NCBI GenBank assembly: GCA_023251135.1
Contig: JAHEZJ010000011.1
Coordinates: forward strand, 1-64,000
Source of the DNA: Flavobacterium sp.
Lineage (GTDB): Bacteria; Bacteroidota; Bacteroidia; Flavobacteriales; Flavobacteriaceae
Direction: 5' to 3'
DNA length: 64,000 bases
Of the stretch, positions 1 through 9,693 are shown piece after piece. How positions within the stretch are numbered: the stretch's first letter is position 1; every line of letters begins with the position of its first letter. The notes under the pieces were generated by a model. The model was not told the DNA's origin. It worked only from the letters and a program-made list of their open reading frames with translations, and did not search any database. A program made the position numbers and the translations under genes.

Positions 1-399
1 TTTGTATTGCGTTTCTTTAGAGAGCGACATGATAAAACCATCGATACTTCCGTTGGCCAGCATCTCCATATTTAGTACTTCTTTATCGAAGGAATCATCA
101 GACAAACAGATGACAACACTATAGCCATTTTCGTTAGCTACCTGTTCGATTCCATTGATCACGGTAGAGAAAAAATGATGTACAATTTCCGGAATGATAA
201 TACCAATACTTTTGGTTTTTCGATTTTTTAAACTAAGGGCAATATTGTTGGGCTTGTAGTTGTAAAACTTTGCAAATGCCTGCACTTTTGCACGGGTTTC
301 TTCTCCTATTTCGAGACTGTCTCTGAGTGATTTTGAGACAGTTGAGATAGAGACGTCAAGTTCCTTTGCGATCTGCTTTAGGGTTATTTTACGTTTCAT
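1..399 (-). CDS. LacI-family transcriptional regulator, 3' part outside the window
   Basis: The first 133 codons are visible. The start begins MKRKITLKQIAKELDVSIST, a typical LacI helix-turn-helix (residues 5-25) followed by the hinge region and the beginning of a periplasmic-binding-protein-like sensor domain (KSIGIIIPEIVHHFF from about residue 67). LacI regulators bind a palindromic operator and release or change binding on a sugar ligand. The gene is divergent from the susCDE-amylase genes, and a near-perfect GTTT-CG-AAAC palindrome lies between them, so it probably controls starch or maltose use. The ATG at 399 is the natural start because the helix-turn-helix begins immediately after it. 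The ligand cannot be told from the sequence. Confidence 0.9.
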   Translation of the reverse strand, partial: MKRKITLKQIAKELDVSISTVSKSLRDSLEIGEETRAKVQAFAKFYNYKPNNIALSLKNRKTKSIGIIIPEIVHHFFSTVINGIEQVANENGYSVVICLSDDSFDKEVLNMEMLANGSIDGFIMSLSKETQYK

Positions 400-430
400 A
401 GTTGTTATTTGAAAAAAATCTAATTGTTAA

Positions 431-458
431 TAAAGGTATCTTATATTTTTATAATCAA
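431..458 (-). promoter_or_regulatory. Predicted promoter of the LacI-type regulator
   Basis: On the minus strand TTG (458-456) is separated by 17 bases from TACCTTTA (438-431), close to the Bacteroidota consensus TTG-N17..23-TAnnTTTG. It would start transcription about 25 bases upstream of the ATG. Confidence 0.5.
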
Positions 459-510
459 CAATTTTTGACTTAAAAGATTACAAAAAATAGAAAGTTTTCA
501 ACACTACCAC

Positions 511-522
511 GTTTTCGTAAAC
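511..522. promoter_or_regulatory. Candidate LacI-family operator
   Basis: GTTTTCGTAAAC is a 12-base palindrome with only the two bases flanking the central CG breaking symmetry. A central CG in an AT-rich palindrome is the usual LacI-family operator form. It lies 19 bases upstream of the -33 element of the predicted susC promoter and about 110 bases from the regulator start. A site upstream of the promoter would fit activation or looping better than simple blocking. This is inference. Confidence 0.45.
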
Positions 523-541
523 CTATAAAAAAGGCAGCTGG

Positions 542-570
542 TTGAGCATGTTAATTAATTCCTAATTTTG
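542..570 (+). promoter_or_regulatory. Predicted promoter of the susC operon
   Basis: TTG (542-544), an 18-base spacer and TAATTTTG (563-570) match the Bacteroidota sigma-factor consensus almost exactly. The predicted start near 577 leaves a leader of about 60 bases before the susC ATG. Confidence 0.7.
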
Positions 571-635
571 AAATTCGAAGTAAAATTAAAAACTTAACTA
601 ACAATCAAAAACTCAAACTAATTTAAACAAAAAGT

Positions 636-3611
636 ATGAAAACAATTTACAAAAAGTTGTTATTTTTATTCCTCTTGTTGCCGTTTACGGTGCTAGCTCA
701 AAGCACTTTAACCGGAACAGTTGCCGACCTGGCAACGGGACAACCAATCCCGGGAGTAAATGTAAATGTACAGGGTGCTCCGGGTGGAACATCAACAGAT
801 TTTGACGGTAAATTTCAGTTATCTAACGTAAAAAATGGGGACAAAATTTTGGTTTCATTTATTGGATATAAAACGTCAACTGTGATTTATAATGGTCAAA
901 AAACACTAAACGTTTCTCTGGAAGAAGATACGAACCAGCTTAAAGAAGTTGTGGTACAAGTAGGTTATGGTACTGTTAAGAAAAAGGATGCTACAGGTTC
1001 TGTATCCCAAATTGCAGCAAAAGACTTTAACAAAGGAATTAACGTTACTCCGGAGAGTTTAATTAGCGGTCGTATCTCAGGTGTGAATGTAACAGGAGGT
1101 GGAGCACCGGGAGCTAAAGCGGATATCAGAATTCGTGGAGGATCTTCTTTAAATGCTTCAAATGAGCCGTTAATCGTTTTAGACGGACTTCCGTTAAGCA
1201 ATGCGGTACCAAGTGGTTCTACCAGTATTTTATCTACCATTGACCCTAATGATATTGAATCTTTTACAGTACTTAAAGATGCATCTGCTGCTGCAATCTA
1301 CGGATCAAGAGCTGCAAATGGTGTAATCGTAATTACAACTAAAAAAGGAGCAAAAGGTGGTGTAAAAGTGAACTTCAGTTCTCAGGTTGGTATTAATACA
1401 GTAGCCAATACAGTGGATGTAATGAGTGCTGATCAATACAGAGAATTGGTAAAAACCAAAGGTACTCCTGCACAACAGGCTTTACTAGGGAATGCAAATA
1501 CAAACTGGCAGGATGAAATTTTTCATACAGCTTTGACAACCAATAATAATATCTCTGTAAGCGGTTCTTTATTTGATAAGTTACCGGTACGTTTATCTGT
1601 TGGTAATGTTGATAATCCTGGAATCTTAAGAAACACTTCTTTTGAAAGAACTACGACATCGATATCGTTAAATCCGGTATTGTTTGACAATCATTTAAAA
1701 ATCGATATTAGCGGAAATTTAGCTTTCGGTAAAAATCAATTTCAGGATGAGGGTGGAGTTATCGGAAGTGCCATCGGATTTGATCCTACGCAACCGGTTT
1801 ATAAGACAGGTTCTCGTTATGGAGGATACTTTGAATGGTTGGAGCCAAACGGAAATTTACCGTTATTACCGGCAAGAAACCCTGTAGCAAGATTAAATCA
1901 GGACAACAGAAGAGCAACTTCAACCAGAAAATGGGGGAATGTTAGAGTAGACTATAAACTTCACTTCTTTGAAGATTTAAGAGTTGTTGCTGAGGCAGGT
2001 ATTGATAGATTTGACAGCAGCGGATTTACCGAAGTAAGTACACAAAGTATTTTAGGATTTCAGCCAAAAGCATTTAGCGATCCGGGTTATGTAAATCTTG
2101 GAAACTATTCCAGATATACGGATGCACTTCAAAATAAAAACTTAAATGCTTATTTTAATTATACTAAAGATTTAGGAAAAATTAAAATTGATGCAACGGC
2201 AGGTTATAACTACCAATTGTTTCAAAAAGAAAAATATTCATCTGGAGAAACAAGACAGCCAAATCCTAATGAGGACGTAGCTACAGATCCGGATGTAAAC
2301 TTACAATCGTTCTTCGGACGTTTGAATTTAGGGTATGACAGCAGATATTTACTGACTTTAAATTATAGAAGAGACGGAACTTCCCGTTTTTCTAAAGACA
2401 ACAGATGGGGGAATTTCGCAGGAGGTGCTTTTGCATGGAATGTTGCTGAAGAAGCTTTCTTAAAAGGGAATTCAACCGTTTCCAGTTTAAAATTAAGAGT
2501 GGGTTACGGAACAACAGGACAACAGGATATCTCTGCTCAGTATGATTATTTACAAAGGGTAACTTTAGGAACGATTAACTCACAATACATTTTTGGTAAT
2601 ACCATCTATCCAACCGCAAGACCAGAAGGATATAACGAAAATATCAAATGGGAAGAATTGGCAGAATCTAACATCGGTATCGATTACGGATTCTTCAATG
2701 ACAGAATTACAGGATCTATCAACTATTTTGATAAAAAATCATCTGATTTATTAGCGGATATTGCAGTTCCTGATGGTGCTAATATTAGAAATCAAGGTTT
2801 CTTTAATATTGGAAGTGTAAGAACAAAAGGGGTTGAATTTAGTATTGCCTCTGATATTATTAAAAACGATAATCTGACTTGGAATGTAGCTTTTAATACG
2901 ACTTATATTGATCAGAATATTTCAGAATTAGGAATTACAGTTCCTGGTTTTCAAGGGTATTTAACGGGAGATAACATTGCCGGAGGAAACGGGAATAAAA
3001 TCCTGATTAACTCAGTAGGTTATGCGCCAAATTCATTTTTTGTATACGAGCAATTATACGATGCAAACAAAAGACCAATTGCAGGGGCTTATGTAGACAG
3101 AAACGGAGACGGAAAAATTGATACGGGCGACCGTTACAGAGCTGGAAAAGCAGCACCTGATTATACTTTTGGATTGTTTTCTACCTTAAACTACAAAAAG
3201 TTTGACTTTACAATGAACTGGAGAGCAAGTGTAGGCAATAAGATTTTTGATAACGTAAGTTCTAATTTAGGTTATTCTGACGCGGGATTAAGAAGACAAA
3301 CAGACTTGTCTAACGTAAGTTCAGATTACTACAATACTGGTTTCACTTTTGAAGACAATGGTACATCACGTTACTTGTCTGACTATTTTGTGAAAGATGC
3401 TTCTTTTATCAAATTAGACAACGTAACACTTGGATATACTTTTGATAAAACGATCATTAAAGGTGCTTCTTTACGATTTACAGCTGGAGTTCAGAATGTT
3501 TTCATTCTAACAAAATACAATGGTTTAGATCCTGAGAAATTCAACGGAATTGATAATAACGTTTATCCAAGAGCAAGAACATTCTTGTTTGGTGTAAATG
3601 CGAATTTCTAA
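636..3611 (+). CDS. susC: SusC-family TonB-dependent outer-membrane receptor
   Basis: This 991-residue protein is a glycan-importing SusC-type receptor. It has a signal peptide ending at VLAQ, a carboxypeptidase-regulatory-like domain at about residues 25-105 (GTV...PIPGVNV...TDFDGKF), a plug domain starting near residue 108 (VGYGTVKKKD...) with the SusC signature DASAAAIYGSRAANGVI, and a long beta-barrel ending in phenylalanine. SusC works with the SusD lipoprotein, encoded 37 bases downstream, to import oligosaccharides across the outer membrane using TonB energy. The neighbours (SusE, a secreted GH13 enzyme, a LacI regulator) point to starch or maltodextrin as substrate. The family is certain; the exact glycan is inferred. 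Confidence 0.97.
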   Translation: MKTIYKKLLFLFLLLPFTVLAQSTLTGTVADLATGQPIPGVNVNVQGAPGGTSTDFDGKFQLSNVKNGDKILVSFIGYKTSTVIYNGQKTLNVSLEEDTNQLKEVVVQVGYGTVKKKDATGSVSQIAAKDFNKGINVTPESLISGRISGVNVTGGGAPGAKADIRIRGGSSLNASNEPLIVLDGLPLSNAVPSGSTSILSTIDPNDIESFTVLKDASAAAIYGSRAANGVIVITTKKGAKGGVKVNFSSQVGINTVANTVDVMSADQYRELVKTKGTPAQQALLGNANTNWQDEIFHTALTTNNNISVSGSLFDKLPVRLSVGNVDNPGILRNTSFERTTTSISLNPVLFDNHLKIDISGNLAFGKNQFQDEGGVIGSAIGFDPTQPVYKTGSRYGGYFEWLEPNGNLPLLPARNPVARLNQDNRRATSTRKWGNVRVDYKLHFFEDLRVVAEAGIDRFDSSGFTEVSTQSILGFQPKAFSDPGYVNLGNYSRYTDALQNKNLNAYFNYTKDLGKIKIDATAGYNYQLFQKEKYSSGETRQPNPNEDVATDPDVNLQSFFGRLNLGYDSRYLLTLNYRRDGTSRFSKDNRWGNFAGGAFAWNVAEEAFLKGNSTVSSLKLRVGYGTTGQQDISAQYDYLQRVTLGTINSQYIFGNTIYPTARPEGYNENIKWEELAESNIGIDYGFFNDRITGSINYFDKKSSDLLADIAVPDGANIRNQGFFNIGSVRTKGVEFSIASDIIKNDNLTWNVAFNTTYIDQNISELGITVPGFQGYLTGDNIAGGNGNKILINSVGYAPNSFFVYEQLYDANKRPIAGAYVDRNGDGKIDTGDRYRAGKAAPDYTFGLFSTLNYKKFDFTMNWRASVGNKIFDNVSSNLGYSDAGLRRQTDLSNVSSDYYNTGFTFEDNGTSRYLSDYFVKDASFIKLDNVTLGYTFDKTIIKGASLRFTAGVQNVFILTKYNGLDPEKFNGIDNNVYPRARTFLFGVNANF

Positions 3612-3648
3612 TAGTAGACTGAAAATCAAAAATTTAAAAACAAACAAA

Positions 3649-5277
3649 ATGAAAATATCATTTAAATATATATCTTATTTTTTCCTATTCGTTTTAGGAT
3701 TAAGTATGACGCTTACTTCGTGTACGGACGACTTAAACGTGACGCCAAAGGATGATGATGAATTTTTATCAGAAACCTTTTTTAAAGATCCGGCCTCGTA
3801 CAAACAAGTTTTAGCTAAATTATACGCAGGTTTGTATGTTGGAGGTAATGATGGTGATGGTGATGCGGCTATACCTGGAAAGAGCCCTGATATCGCTGGA
3901 CTTGGTGGTGACTTTAGCAGTTACTTAAGATTACTTTTTGTAACACAGGAATTTACCACAGATGAAGCCATTATTGCTTGGGCTGATGGTACTTTACCAA
4001 CTTTGAATGCACAGACATGGTCTCCTGCAAATGAGTTTTTGGAAGGAACTTTCTCAAGAGCATTTTACCACATCAGTGTTGCAAATGAGTTTTTAAGACA
4101 AACAACAGAAGAGAAATTAGCGTCAAGAAATGTTGATGCCAAGCTGAAAGCTGATATCGCTAACTTTAGAGCTGAGGCTCGTTTCTTAAGAGCTTTCTCT
4201 TATTACAACTTAATGGATTTGTTCGGGAATGTGCCAATTACAACAGAAAAAGATCCAGTTGGATTCTTTTACCCGGAACAAAAAACAAGAGCAGAAGTTT
4301 TTGCTTTTGTTGAATCTGAATTGAAGGACTTAGACAATAGTTTAGTTGCTGCAAAAGCAAATGAATATGGAAGAGTGGATAAAACGGCTGCTAAATTTTT
4401 ATTGGCGCAGGTTTATTTGAACGCTAAAGTATACATTGGTGTAGACAAGAACAATGAAGCTGCGGCTTTGTGTAATGAAATTATTACGAGTTCAGGTTAT
4501 ACTTTCGCAAATGTTCCGTACAGATACTTATTCTCTGCAGATAATAACAGAAATGGCGCTCAGTCTGAAGTTATTTTCCCAATTGTTAGTGATGGTAATG
4601 CCATTAGAGCAACTGGTGGAGGAATGAGTTTTATCATGCACGCTTCTATCGGAGGTAGCATGGATGCAGCATCCAGAGGAATGGATGGTGGATGGCAAGG
4701 GATTAGAACTCGTAAAGAGTTTGTAGCTCTTTTTCCTGATGCAACGGCAACAGGAGATAAAAGAGGAACATTCTATACCGATGGACAATCGTTAGACATT
4801 AACAATGTATCGACATTTACGGATGGTTATGCAGTAACAAAATACATCAATAAAAATGCGGATGGTTCTGCAGCACAAAGAAATGATATTCCGGATATTG
4901 ATTTTCCAATGTTCAGATTAACAGATGCTTATTTAATGTATGCTGAGGCTACTCTTAGAGGAGCTACCAGCGGTAATCTTAATACAGCTTTAGGATACGT
5001 AAACCAAATTAGAGGCAGAGCGGGTGCACCGGCAATTACACTTCCACAGTTAACACTTGATTTTATCTTAGATGAAAGAGGAAGAGAATTGTTTTGGGAA
5101 TGTCACAGAAGAACTGATTTGATTCGTTTTGGTAAATTTAGCGGAGGATCTAAAATTTGGCAATGGAAAGGCGGAATTATGGCGGGAGCAGCAACTGCAT
5201 CTTTCAGAGATTTAATGCCAATTCCTGCAAGAAATATCCAAGCAAATCCAACATTGAAACAAAATCCTGGGTATTAA
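3649..5277 (+). CDS. susD: SusD/RagB-family nutrient-binding outer-membrane lipoprotein
   Basis: A 542-residue SusD-type lipoprotein that caps the SusC barrel and binds the glycan at the cell surface. The ATG at 3649 is preferred over an in-frame start at 3598 because it begins directly with the signal sequence (MKISFKYISYFFLFVLGLS) and lipobox cysteine 25 (LTSC); the earlier start also overlaps the end of susC. Family hallmarks are the early helical repeats (FRAEARFLRAFSYYNLMDLFG) and the C-terminal motif in which LDERGRELFWECHRRTDLIRFG is followed by a PIPAR box. It lies 37 bases after susC and 17 before the SusE gene, so the three are one transcription unit. Confidence 0.96.
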   Translation: MKISFKYISYFFLFVLGLSMTLTSCTDDLNVTPKDDDEFLSETFFKDPASYKQVLAKLYAGLYVGGNDGDGDAAIPGKSPDIAGLGGDFSSYLRLLFVTQEFTTDEAIIAWADGTLPTLNAQTWSPANEFLEGTFSRAFYHISVANEFLRQTTEEKLASRNVDAKLKADIANFRAEARFLRAFSYYNLMDLFGNVPITTEKDPVGFFYPEQKTRAEVFAFVESELKDLDNSLVAAKANEYGRVDKTAAKFLLAQVYLNAKVYIGVDKNNEAAALCNEIITSSGYTFANVPYRYLFSADNNRNGAQSEVIFPIVSDGNAIRATGGGMSFIMHASIGGSMDAASRGMDGGWQGIRTRKEFVALFPDATATGDKRGTFYTDGQSLDINNVSTFTDGYAVTKYINKNADGSAAQRNDIPDIDFPMFRLTDAYLMYAEATLRGATSGNLNTALGYVNQIRGRAGAPAITLPQLTLDFILDERGRELFWECHRRTDLIRFGKFSGGSKIWQWKGGIMAGAATASFRDLMPIPARNIQANPTLKQNPGY

Positions 5278-5294
5278 CTTTATAAAACATTAAA

Positions 5295-6392
5295 ATGAAA
5301 AATATATATAAAATTTTAATCGCATTTATTGGTGTTTTAGCTGTTTCATGTAATGCCGATGATGTAGAGAACAGACTAATTGTTGATGCTGTTGCAACAC
5401 CTGAAATTACGGCACCTGCAACAGGAAAAGCATTTGTTTTAGATGTGGATAAACCTTCACAGGAAGTGGCCAAATTTACATGGTCTAAAGCAACCTATTC
5501 TGCTCCTGTAGTAGTAAGTTATACCTTGTTGATTGATAAAAAAGGAGGTGATTTTTCGAAAGCAGTTACGCTTGAAAGAACCACAAATATAGCCGAGGTT
5601 GCAGTACTTGCAAAAGATTTGAACCAGGCAGCGATTGATCTTGGAGCTCCAACAGAAGTAGCCTCTTTATTTGATGTAAAAATAGCTTCAAGTGTTTCAG
5701 GCGGAGTTCCACAGGTTTCTAAAACAGTAATCACAATTAGTGTAACCCCTTATACCGGAAAAGTAGATTACAAATTTACAGAATGGTACTTAGTTGGTGA
5801 TGCAACAGTTTCAGGATGGGATAATAATAAAGGAAACCAAATTTTATTCAGAAATCCAAAAAATCCTAACGAATATACTTTTACAGGATTCTTTAAAGCA
5901 GGTGCTTTTAAAACCATTAGTACTTTAGGCAGCTGGGCTCCAATGTATGGCGGTGCAGGTGATGTTTTAGTGTACAGAGGAAAAGAATCTGACGCTGATC
6001 CGGCTAGTTTTGTAATTGCAACTCAGGGGTATTACACCTTTAAAATTGATGTGCAAAAACTAACGTACAAACTAACTCCGTATGATGCGTCTGCTGCTAA
6101 AACGTATGGTACAGTTGGTATCATTGGCGACAGTACACCAGGAGGTTGGAATACATCGACAGCTATGAAAAAATCTACGTTCAACGATCACATCTGGACT
6201 TTGGGAGTAACGGCATTGAAAGATGGCGGACTTAAATTTAGAGCAGATGATAAATGGGACGTTTCATGGGGAGGAAATACTCCATTCTCAGGAGGAGGTT
6301 CCGGTGACAACATACCAGTAGCAAAATCTAAATATGTTATTTATTTTAATGACTTAGACGGAAGCTATTTAATGATTCCAAATCAGGAATAA
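5295..6392 (+). CDS. susE: SusE/SusF-type starch-binding outer-membrane lipoprotein
   Basis: A 365-residue lipoprotein (MKNIYKILIAFIGVLAVSC, Cys19). An N-terminal Ig-like SusE domain (residues 35-150) is followed by two repeated carbohydrate-binding modules, one around WYLVGDATVSGWDN (about 166-250) and one around TVGIIGDSTPGGWNTS (about 272-365), each rich in the aromatic residues that stack on sugar rings. SusE/SusF proteins hold starch at the surface but are not needed for transport itself. Its place directly after susD and before the amylase supports an alpha-glucan target. A terminator follows it. Confidence 0.9.
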   Translation: MKNIYKILIAFIGVLAVSCNADDVENRLIVDAVATPEITAPATGKAFVLDVDKPSQEVAKFTWSKATYSAPVVVSYTLLIDKKGGDFSKAVTLERTTNIAEVAVLAKDLNQAAIDLGAPTEVASLFDVKIASSVSGGVPQVSKTVITISVTPYTGKVDYKFTEWYLVGDATVSGWDNNKGNQILFRNPKNPNEYTFTGFFKAGAFKTISTLGSWAPMYGGAGDVLVYRGKESDADPASFVIATQGYYTFKIDVQKLTYKLTPYDASAAKTYGTVGIIGDSTPGGWNTSTAMKKSTFNDHIWTLGVTALKDGGLKFRADDKWDVSWGGNTPFSGGGSGDNIPVAKSKYVIYFNDLDGSYLMIPNQE

Positions 6393-6407
6393 TTTTTTAC
6401 TGAAATC

Positions 6408-6442
6408 AAAAGGGCTATCTGTTAGAAGATAGCCCTTTTTTT
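6408..6442 (+). terminator. Intrinsic terminator between susE and the amylase
   Basis: AAAGGGCTATC-TGTTAGAA-GATAGCCCTTT is a perfect stem followed by a T run. It should end or weaken transcription from susCDE, so the amylase may be expressed at a different level or partly by read-through. Confidence 0.85.
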
Positions 6443-6476
6443 AGTCAGACTAACTAACCAACCAATCAACCACATT

Positions 6477-9350
6477 ATGAAAAAAACTTTACTATGGATC
6501 ACATTTTTGTGGTCTGTGGCTACTTTTGCCCAATCGCAAACCATAAGCCACTCCGTAAGTCCGTCAACTTTTGAAGAGACTACACCCATTACCATCACCA
6601 TTAACGGTACAAGTGTTGATGAAGATAGCTGGGGAATTACCGACCATTCCTTGTATATGTGGGCCTGGGCTTTTGATACCAACGATACTTCTCAAAAAGG
6701 AACTCCGGATAATGGTTCCTGGGATGCCTCAAGCGAGGCGAGCAAGTTTACCTATAATTCAGGTACAGATACCTATACTAAAACTATTACGCCAACAGTT
6801 TATTACAATACCACAGGCATTGGAAGAATTGGTTTTTTGGTGAAAGCCAAAAACGGAACAGGTGATAAAAAATCGCAGGATATTTTAGTAGAAGTGGGCA
6901 GCTTTCAGGTCACTCTGACTTCACCAATAGAAAACAGTGCGTCAATTATAGCATCGGGAGCTAATTTTGATATTGCAGCTACCAATACAAACGGAGCGGC
7001 AAGTTATTCCTTAAAGGCAAACGGAGCAGTTATCCATACCAATTCAAGTACAGCAAGCTATTCGTATTCCCATGTTGGTGTGACCAGCAATCAGAGTTAC
7101 GAATTGAGTATCACTCAGGCGGGGACTACGATTGTAAAAAAGTTTTCGGTTGTTATAAACCCAAATACCGTTTCGCAGGTTATGCCGGCAGGATTGGTGG
7201 ATGGAATTAATTACAATTCGGCAGATGCTACAAAAGCGACTTTGGTTTTAGATGCTCCCTTAAAAGATTTTGTTTACGTTGCTGGAAGCTTCAATAACTG
7301 GCAGCCCACTTTGGCTTATACCATGAAAAAAGACCCTGCTTCGGGAAAATTCTGGCTGGAATTAAACGGATTGGTTTCGGGGGTTACTTATACCTACCAA
7401 TATTGGGTGGTCGATACTACGCCGCTGGCTAATTCCCCGGCTTTAGTAAAAACGGCCGATCCGTATTCCACTTTAGTATTATCGCCTTACGATGATCCTT
7501 CTATTCCTGCAGCTTCTTACCCTAATATGCCTGTTTATCCGGCTGGGCAGCAATTTGAAGTCACCGTTTTGAAAACCGGACAAACTCCGTACAATTGGCA
7601 GGTAACCAACTTTGTAAAACCACAAAAAGAAAAACTAGTCGTTTATGAGGTTTTGGTTCGCGATTTTGATGCAGCCAGAAATTACCAAAGTTTAATAGAC
7701 CGTATCGATTATTTTAAAAACCTTAAGATAAATGCGATCGAATTAATGCCGGTAATGGAGTTCGAAGGCAATGAAAGCTGGGGCTACAACAGCTCGTTTC
7801 ATATGGCATTGGATAAATTTTACGGTACTTCAGACAAGTTGAAGGAATTTATTGATTTGTGTCACCAAAACGGAATTGCTGTGATCCTGGATGTCGCTTT
7901 AAACCATGCTTTCGGAAGAAATCCGATGGTGAGAATGTGGATGAACGATCCTGATGGAGATGGTTTTGGTTCGCCAACTGCCGAAAATCCTTATTTTAAT
8001 ACAGTTGCCAAACATGCCTACAATGTGGGAGAAGATTTTAACCATCAGGCCTTAAAAACACAAAATTATGTGGAACGTGTGGTTAAACAATGGATCGAAG
8101 AATATAAAATTGACGGTTTCCGTTGGGACTTAACCAAAGGTTTTACCCAGAATTGTACTGCTTCTGATGGAGCATGTACAGATGCTTATCAACAGGACAG
8201 AGTAGATGTATTAAAGAAATATGCTGATTATTCGTGGAGTCTTGATCCTACACATTACACTATTTTTGAGCACCTGGGGTCTGATACCGAGGAGAAGGAA
8301 TGGGCCAATTACAGAATTGCCGAAACACCATCCAAAGGAGTAATGATGTGGGGGAAAATGACAGGAGCATACAATCAGTTGTCAATGGGGTACGCAAATG
8401 AGAGTAACATTTCAAGAATGGCCAGCAGCAACCACGGTTTTACAGCCAACCGATTAATGGGATATGCCGAAAGCCATGATGAAGAACGTTTGATGTATAA
8501 GAATATACAATACGGAAATTCTGGCGGAGGATACAATGTAAAAACACTGGATACAGCATTGTCCAGAATGTCGGCAATTGGAGCAGTTTCACTATTGGTT
8601 CCGGGGCCAAAAATGATTTGGCATTTCGGAGAATTAGGATGGGAGAACTCTATTTTTACCTGTAACGATAATTCGGTCAACACCGATTTCGATGGCGTTG
8701 CGGGCGATTGTAAATTAGATACAAAACCACAGCCGCAATGGGTAAATAACTGGTTGGGTATTTCAGGTCGAAATAAAATTTACAACGATTGGGCAAAGAT
8801 GATAACGCTAAAAACAAAAGAGCCTGTGTTTTTGGGAGATCCTGTAATTGCAAACGCCAATTCACTGTCGGTTAACATAAAAATTACCAATAGTGCTTTA
8901 TCATCAACCGAGTTAAAAGATGTTTTGATCGTCGCTAATTTTGATGTTACGGCCCAAAATGTTCCAACCGGTTTTCAATATGCCGGTGCCTGGTACAATT
9001 TAATGGACAACACTACTATTACTGTTACCGATGTCAATGTGCCCTTAAATCTTTCGGCGGGAGAATTCAGAATTTATGGCAACAAACCCGCAAGTTTAGC
9101 CATAGCCGATTTCGAAAAAGAAAATTCGGTACGATTGTATCCAAATCCGGTTTCGAATTATTTTACCTTAAATGTGTCAACCTCAAAAGTTCAGATTTAT
9201 GCGATTTCAGGGCAATTGGTGAAAAGTTTTACGACCAATGGAAATCCGGATTTTCAGTTTGGCGTAAGCGATCTGAAAACAGGTTTGTACCTTGTAAAAG
9301 CGGTTGACCAGAAGGGATCAACTCAGGTAATGAAGCTCATTAAGAAATAA
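6477..9350 (+). CDS. Secreted GH13 alpha-amylase family enzyme with type IX secretion tail
   Basis: A 957-residue secreted alpha-glucan hydrolase. In order: signal peptide (MKKTLLWITFLWSVATFAQ), two N-terminal beta-sandwich regions, a CBM48/isoamylase-N-like module at about residues 255-310 (VYVAGSFNNWQP), the GH13 barrel from about residue 380, a C-terminal beta domain, and a type A sorting domain over the last 75 residues (LYPNPVSNYF ... GLYLVKA ... MKLIKK). All four GH13 motifs are visible: DVALNH at 472, GFRWD with nucleophile Asp551, FEHLG with acid/base Glu598, and ESHDEE with Asp668. The YPNPVS-type tail marks export by the type IX system. It would trim starch for SusCDE. Exact specificity (amylase or pullulanase-like) is open. 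Confidence 0.93.
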   Translation: MKKTLLWITFLWSVATFAQSQTISHSVSPSTFEETTPITITINGTSVDEDSWGITDHSLYMWAWAFDTNDTSQKGTPDNGSWDASSEASKFTYNSGTDTYTKTITPTVYYNTTGIGRIGFLVKAKNGTGDKKSQDILVEVGSFQVTLTSPIENSASIIASGANFDIAATNTNGAASYSLKANGAVIHTNSSTASYSYSHVGVTSNQSYELSITQAGTTIVKKFSVVINPNTVSQVMPAGLVDGINYNSADATKATLVLDAPLKDFVYVAGSFNNWQPTLAYTMKKDPASGKFWLELNGLVSGVTYTYQYWVVDTTPLANSPALVKTADPYSTLVLSPYDDPSIPAASYPNMPVYPAGQQFEVTVLKTGQTPYNWQVTNFVKPQKEKLVVYEVLVRDFDAARNYQSLIDRIDYFKNLKINAIELMPVMEFEGNESWGYNSSFHMALDKFYGTSDKLKEFIDLCHQNGIAVILDVALNHAFGRNPMVRMWMNDPDGDGFGSPTAENPYFNTVAKHAYNVGEDFNHQALKTQNYVERVVKQWIEEYKIDGFRWDLTKGFTQNCTASDGACTDAYQQDRVDVLKKYADYSWSLDPTHYTIFEHLGSDTEEKEWANYRIAETPSKGVMMWGKMTGAYNQLSMGYANESNISRMASSNHGFTANRLMGYAESHDEERLMYKNIQYGNSGGGYNVKTLDTALSRMSAIGAVSLLVPGPKMIWHFGELGWENSIFTCNDNSVNTDFDGVAGDCKLDTKPQPQWVNNWLGISGRNKIYNDWAKMITLKTKEPVFLGDPVIANANSLSVNIKITNSALSSTELKDVLIVANFDVTAQNVPTGFQYAGAWYNLMDNTTITVTDVNVPLNLSAGEFRIYGNKPASLAIADFEKENSVRLYPNPVSNYFTLNVSTSKVQIYAISGQLVKSFTTNGNPDFQFGVSDLKTGLYLVKAVDQKGSTQVMKLIKK

Positions 9351-9414
9351 TTTTATCGATATAAACGAAGAACATACCTGACAAGTAAAAGATTTTTGGT
9401 TTTGTTAGTGGTGC

Positions 9415-9452
9415 GAAAGGGCTGTCTGTTTTTAGGCAGCCCTTTCCTTTTT
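9415..9452 (+). terminator. Intrinsic terminator after the amylase
   Basis: GAAAGGGCTGTC paired with GGCAGCCCTTTC across a short loop, then CTTTTT. It ends the starch operon just before the convergent minus-strand genes. Confidence 0.85.
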
Positions 9453-9458
9453 CACCCC

Positions 9459-9683
9459 TTATTTTCCTTTATTGTACTCTCCGATTACAGAGAAGTAGCC
9501 AAAAGTTCCCAGTCCTAAAACAATTAGCGGGGTGAGGATAAAAAGAATGATGGTCCCAAAGACCAAATCGTCCTGTTTGTCCGAAAGCAGCTTGGGTAAT
9601 CCAAATTCAAAAATGCAAAAATAGGCCGCTGCAATAGCAAGTATAATCCATAAAACACCTAAAATTTGTTTGATCGTATTCAT
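9459..9683 (-). CDS. Small two-helix membrane protein next to an MFS transporter
   Basis: A 74-residue protein with two hydrophobic segments (residues 5-27 and 40-65) separated by a charged stretch (LLSDKQDD). It lies 10 bases downstream of the MHS-type transporter on the same strand and should be cotranscribed. It resembles the short DUF6814-type membrane proteins that sit beside MFS transporters in Bacteroidota; that family name is from memory and tentative. It could be an accessory subunit of the transporter. No catalytic residues are evident. Confidence 0.7.
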   Translation of the reverse strand: MNTIKQILGVLWIILAIAAAYFCIFEFGLPKLLSDKQDDLVFGTIILFILTPLIVLGLGTFGYFSVIGEYNKGK

Positions 9684-9693
9684 AGTTATAATA

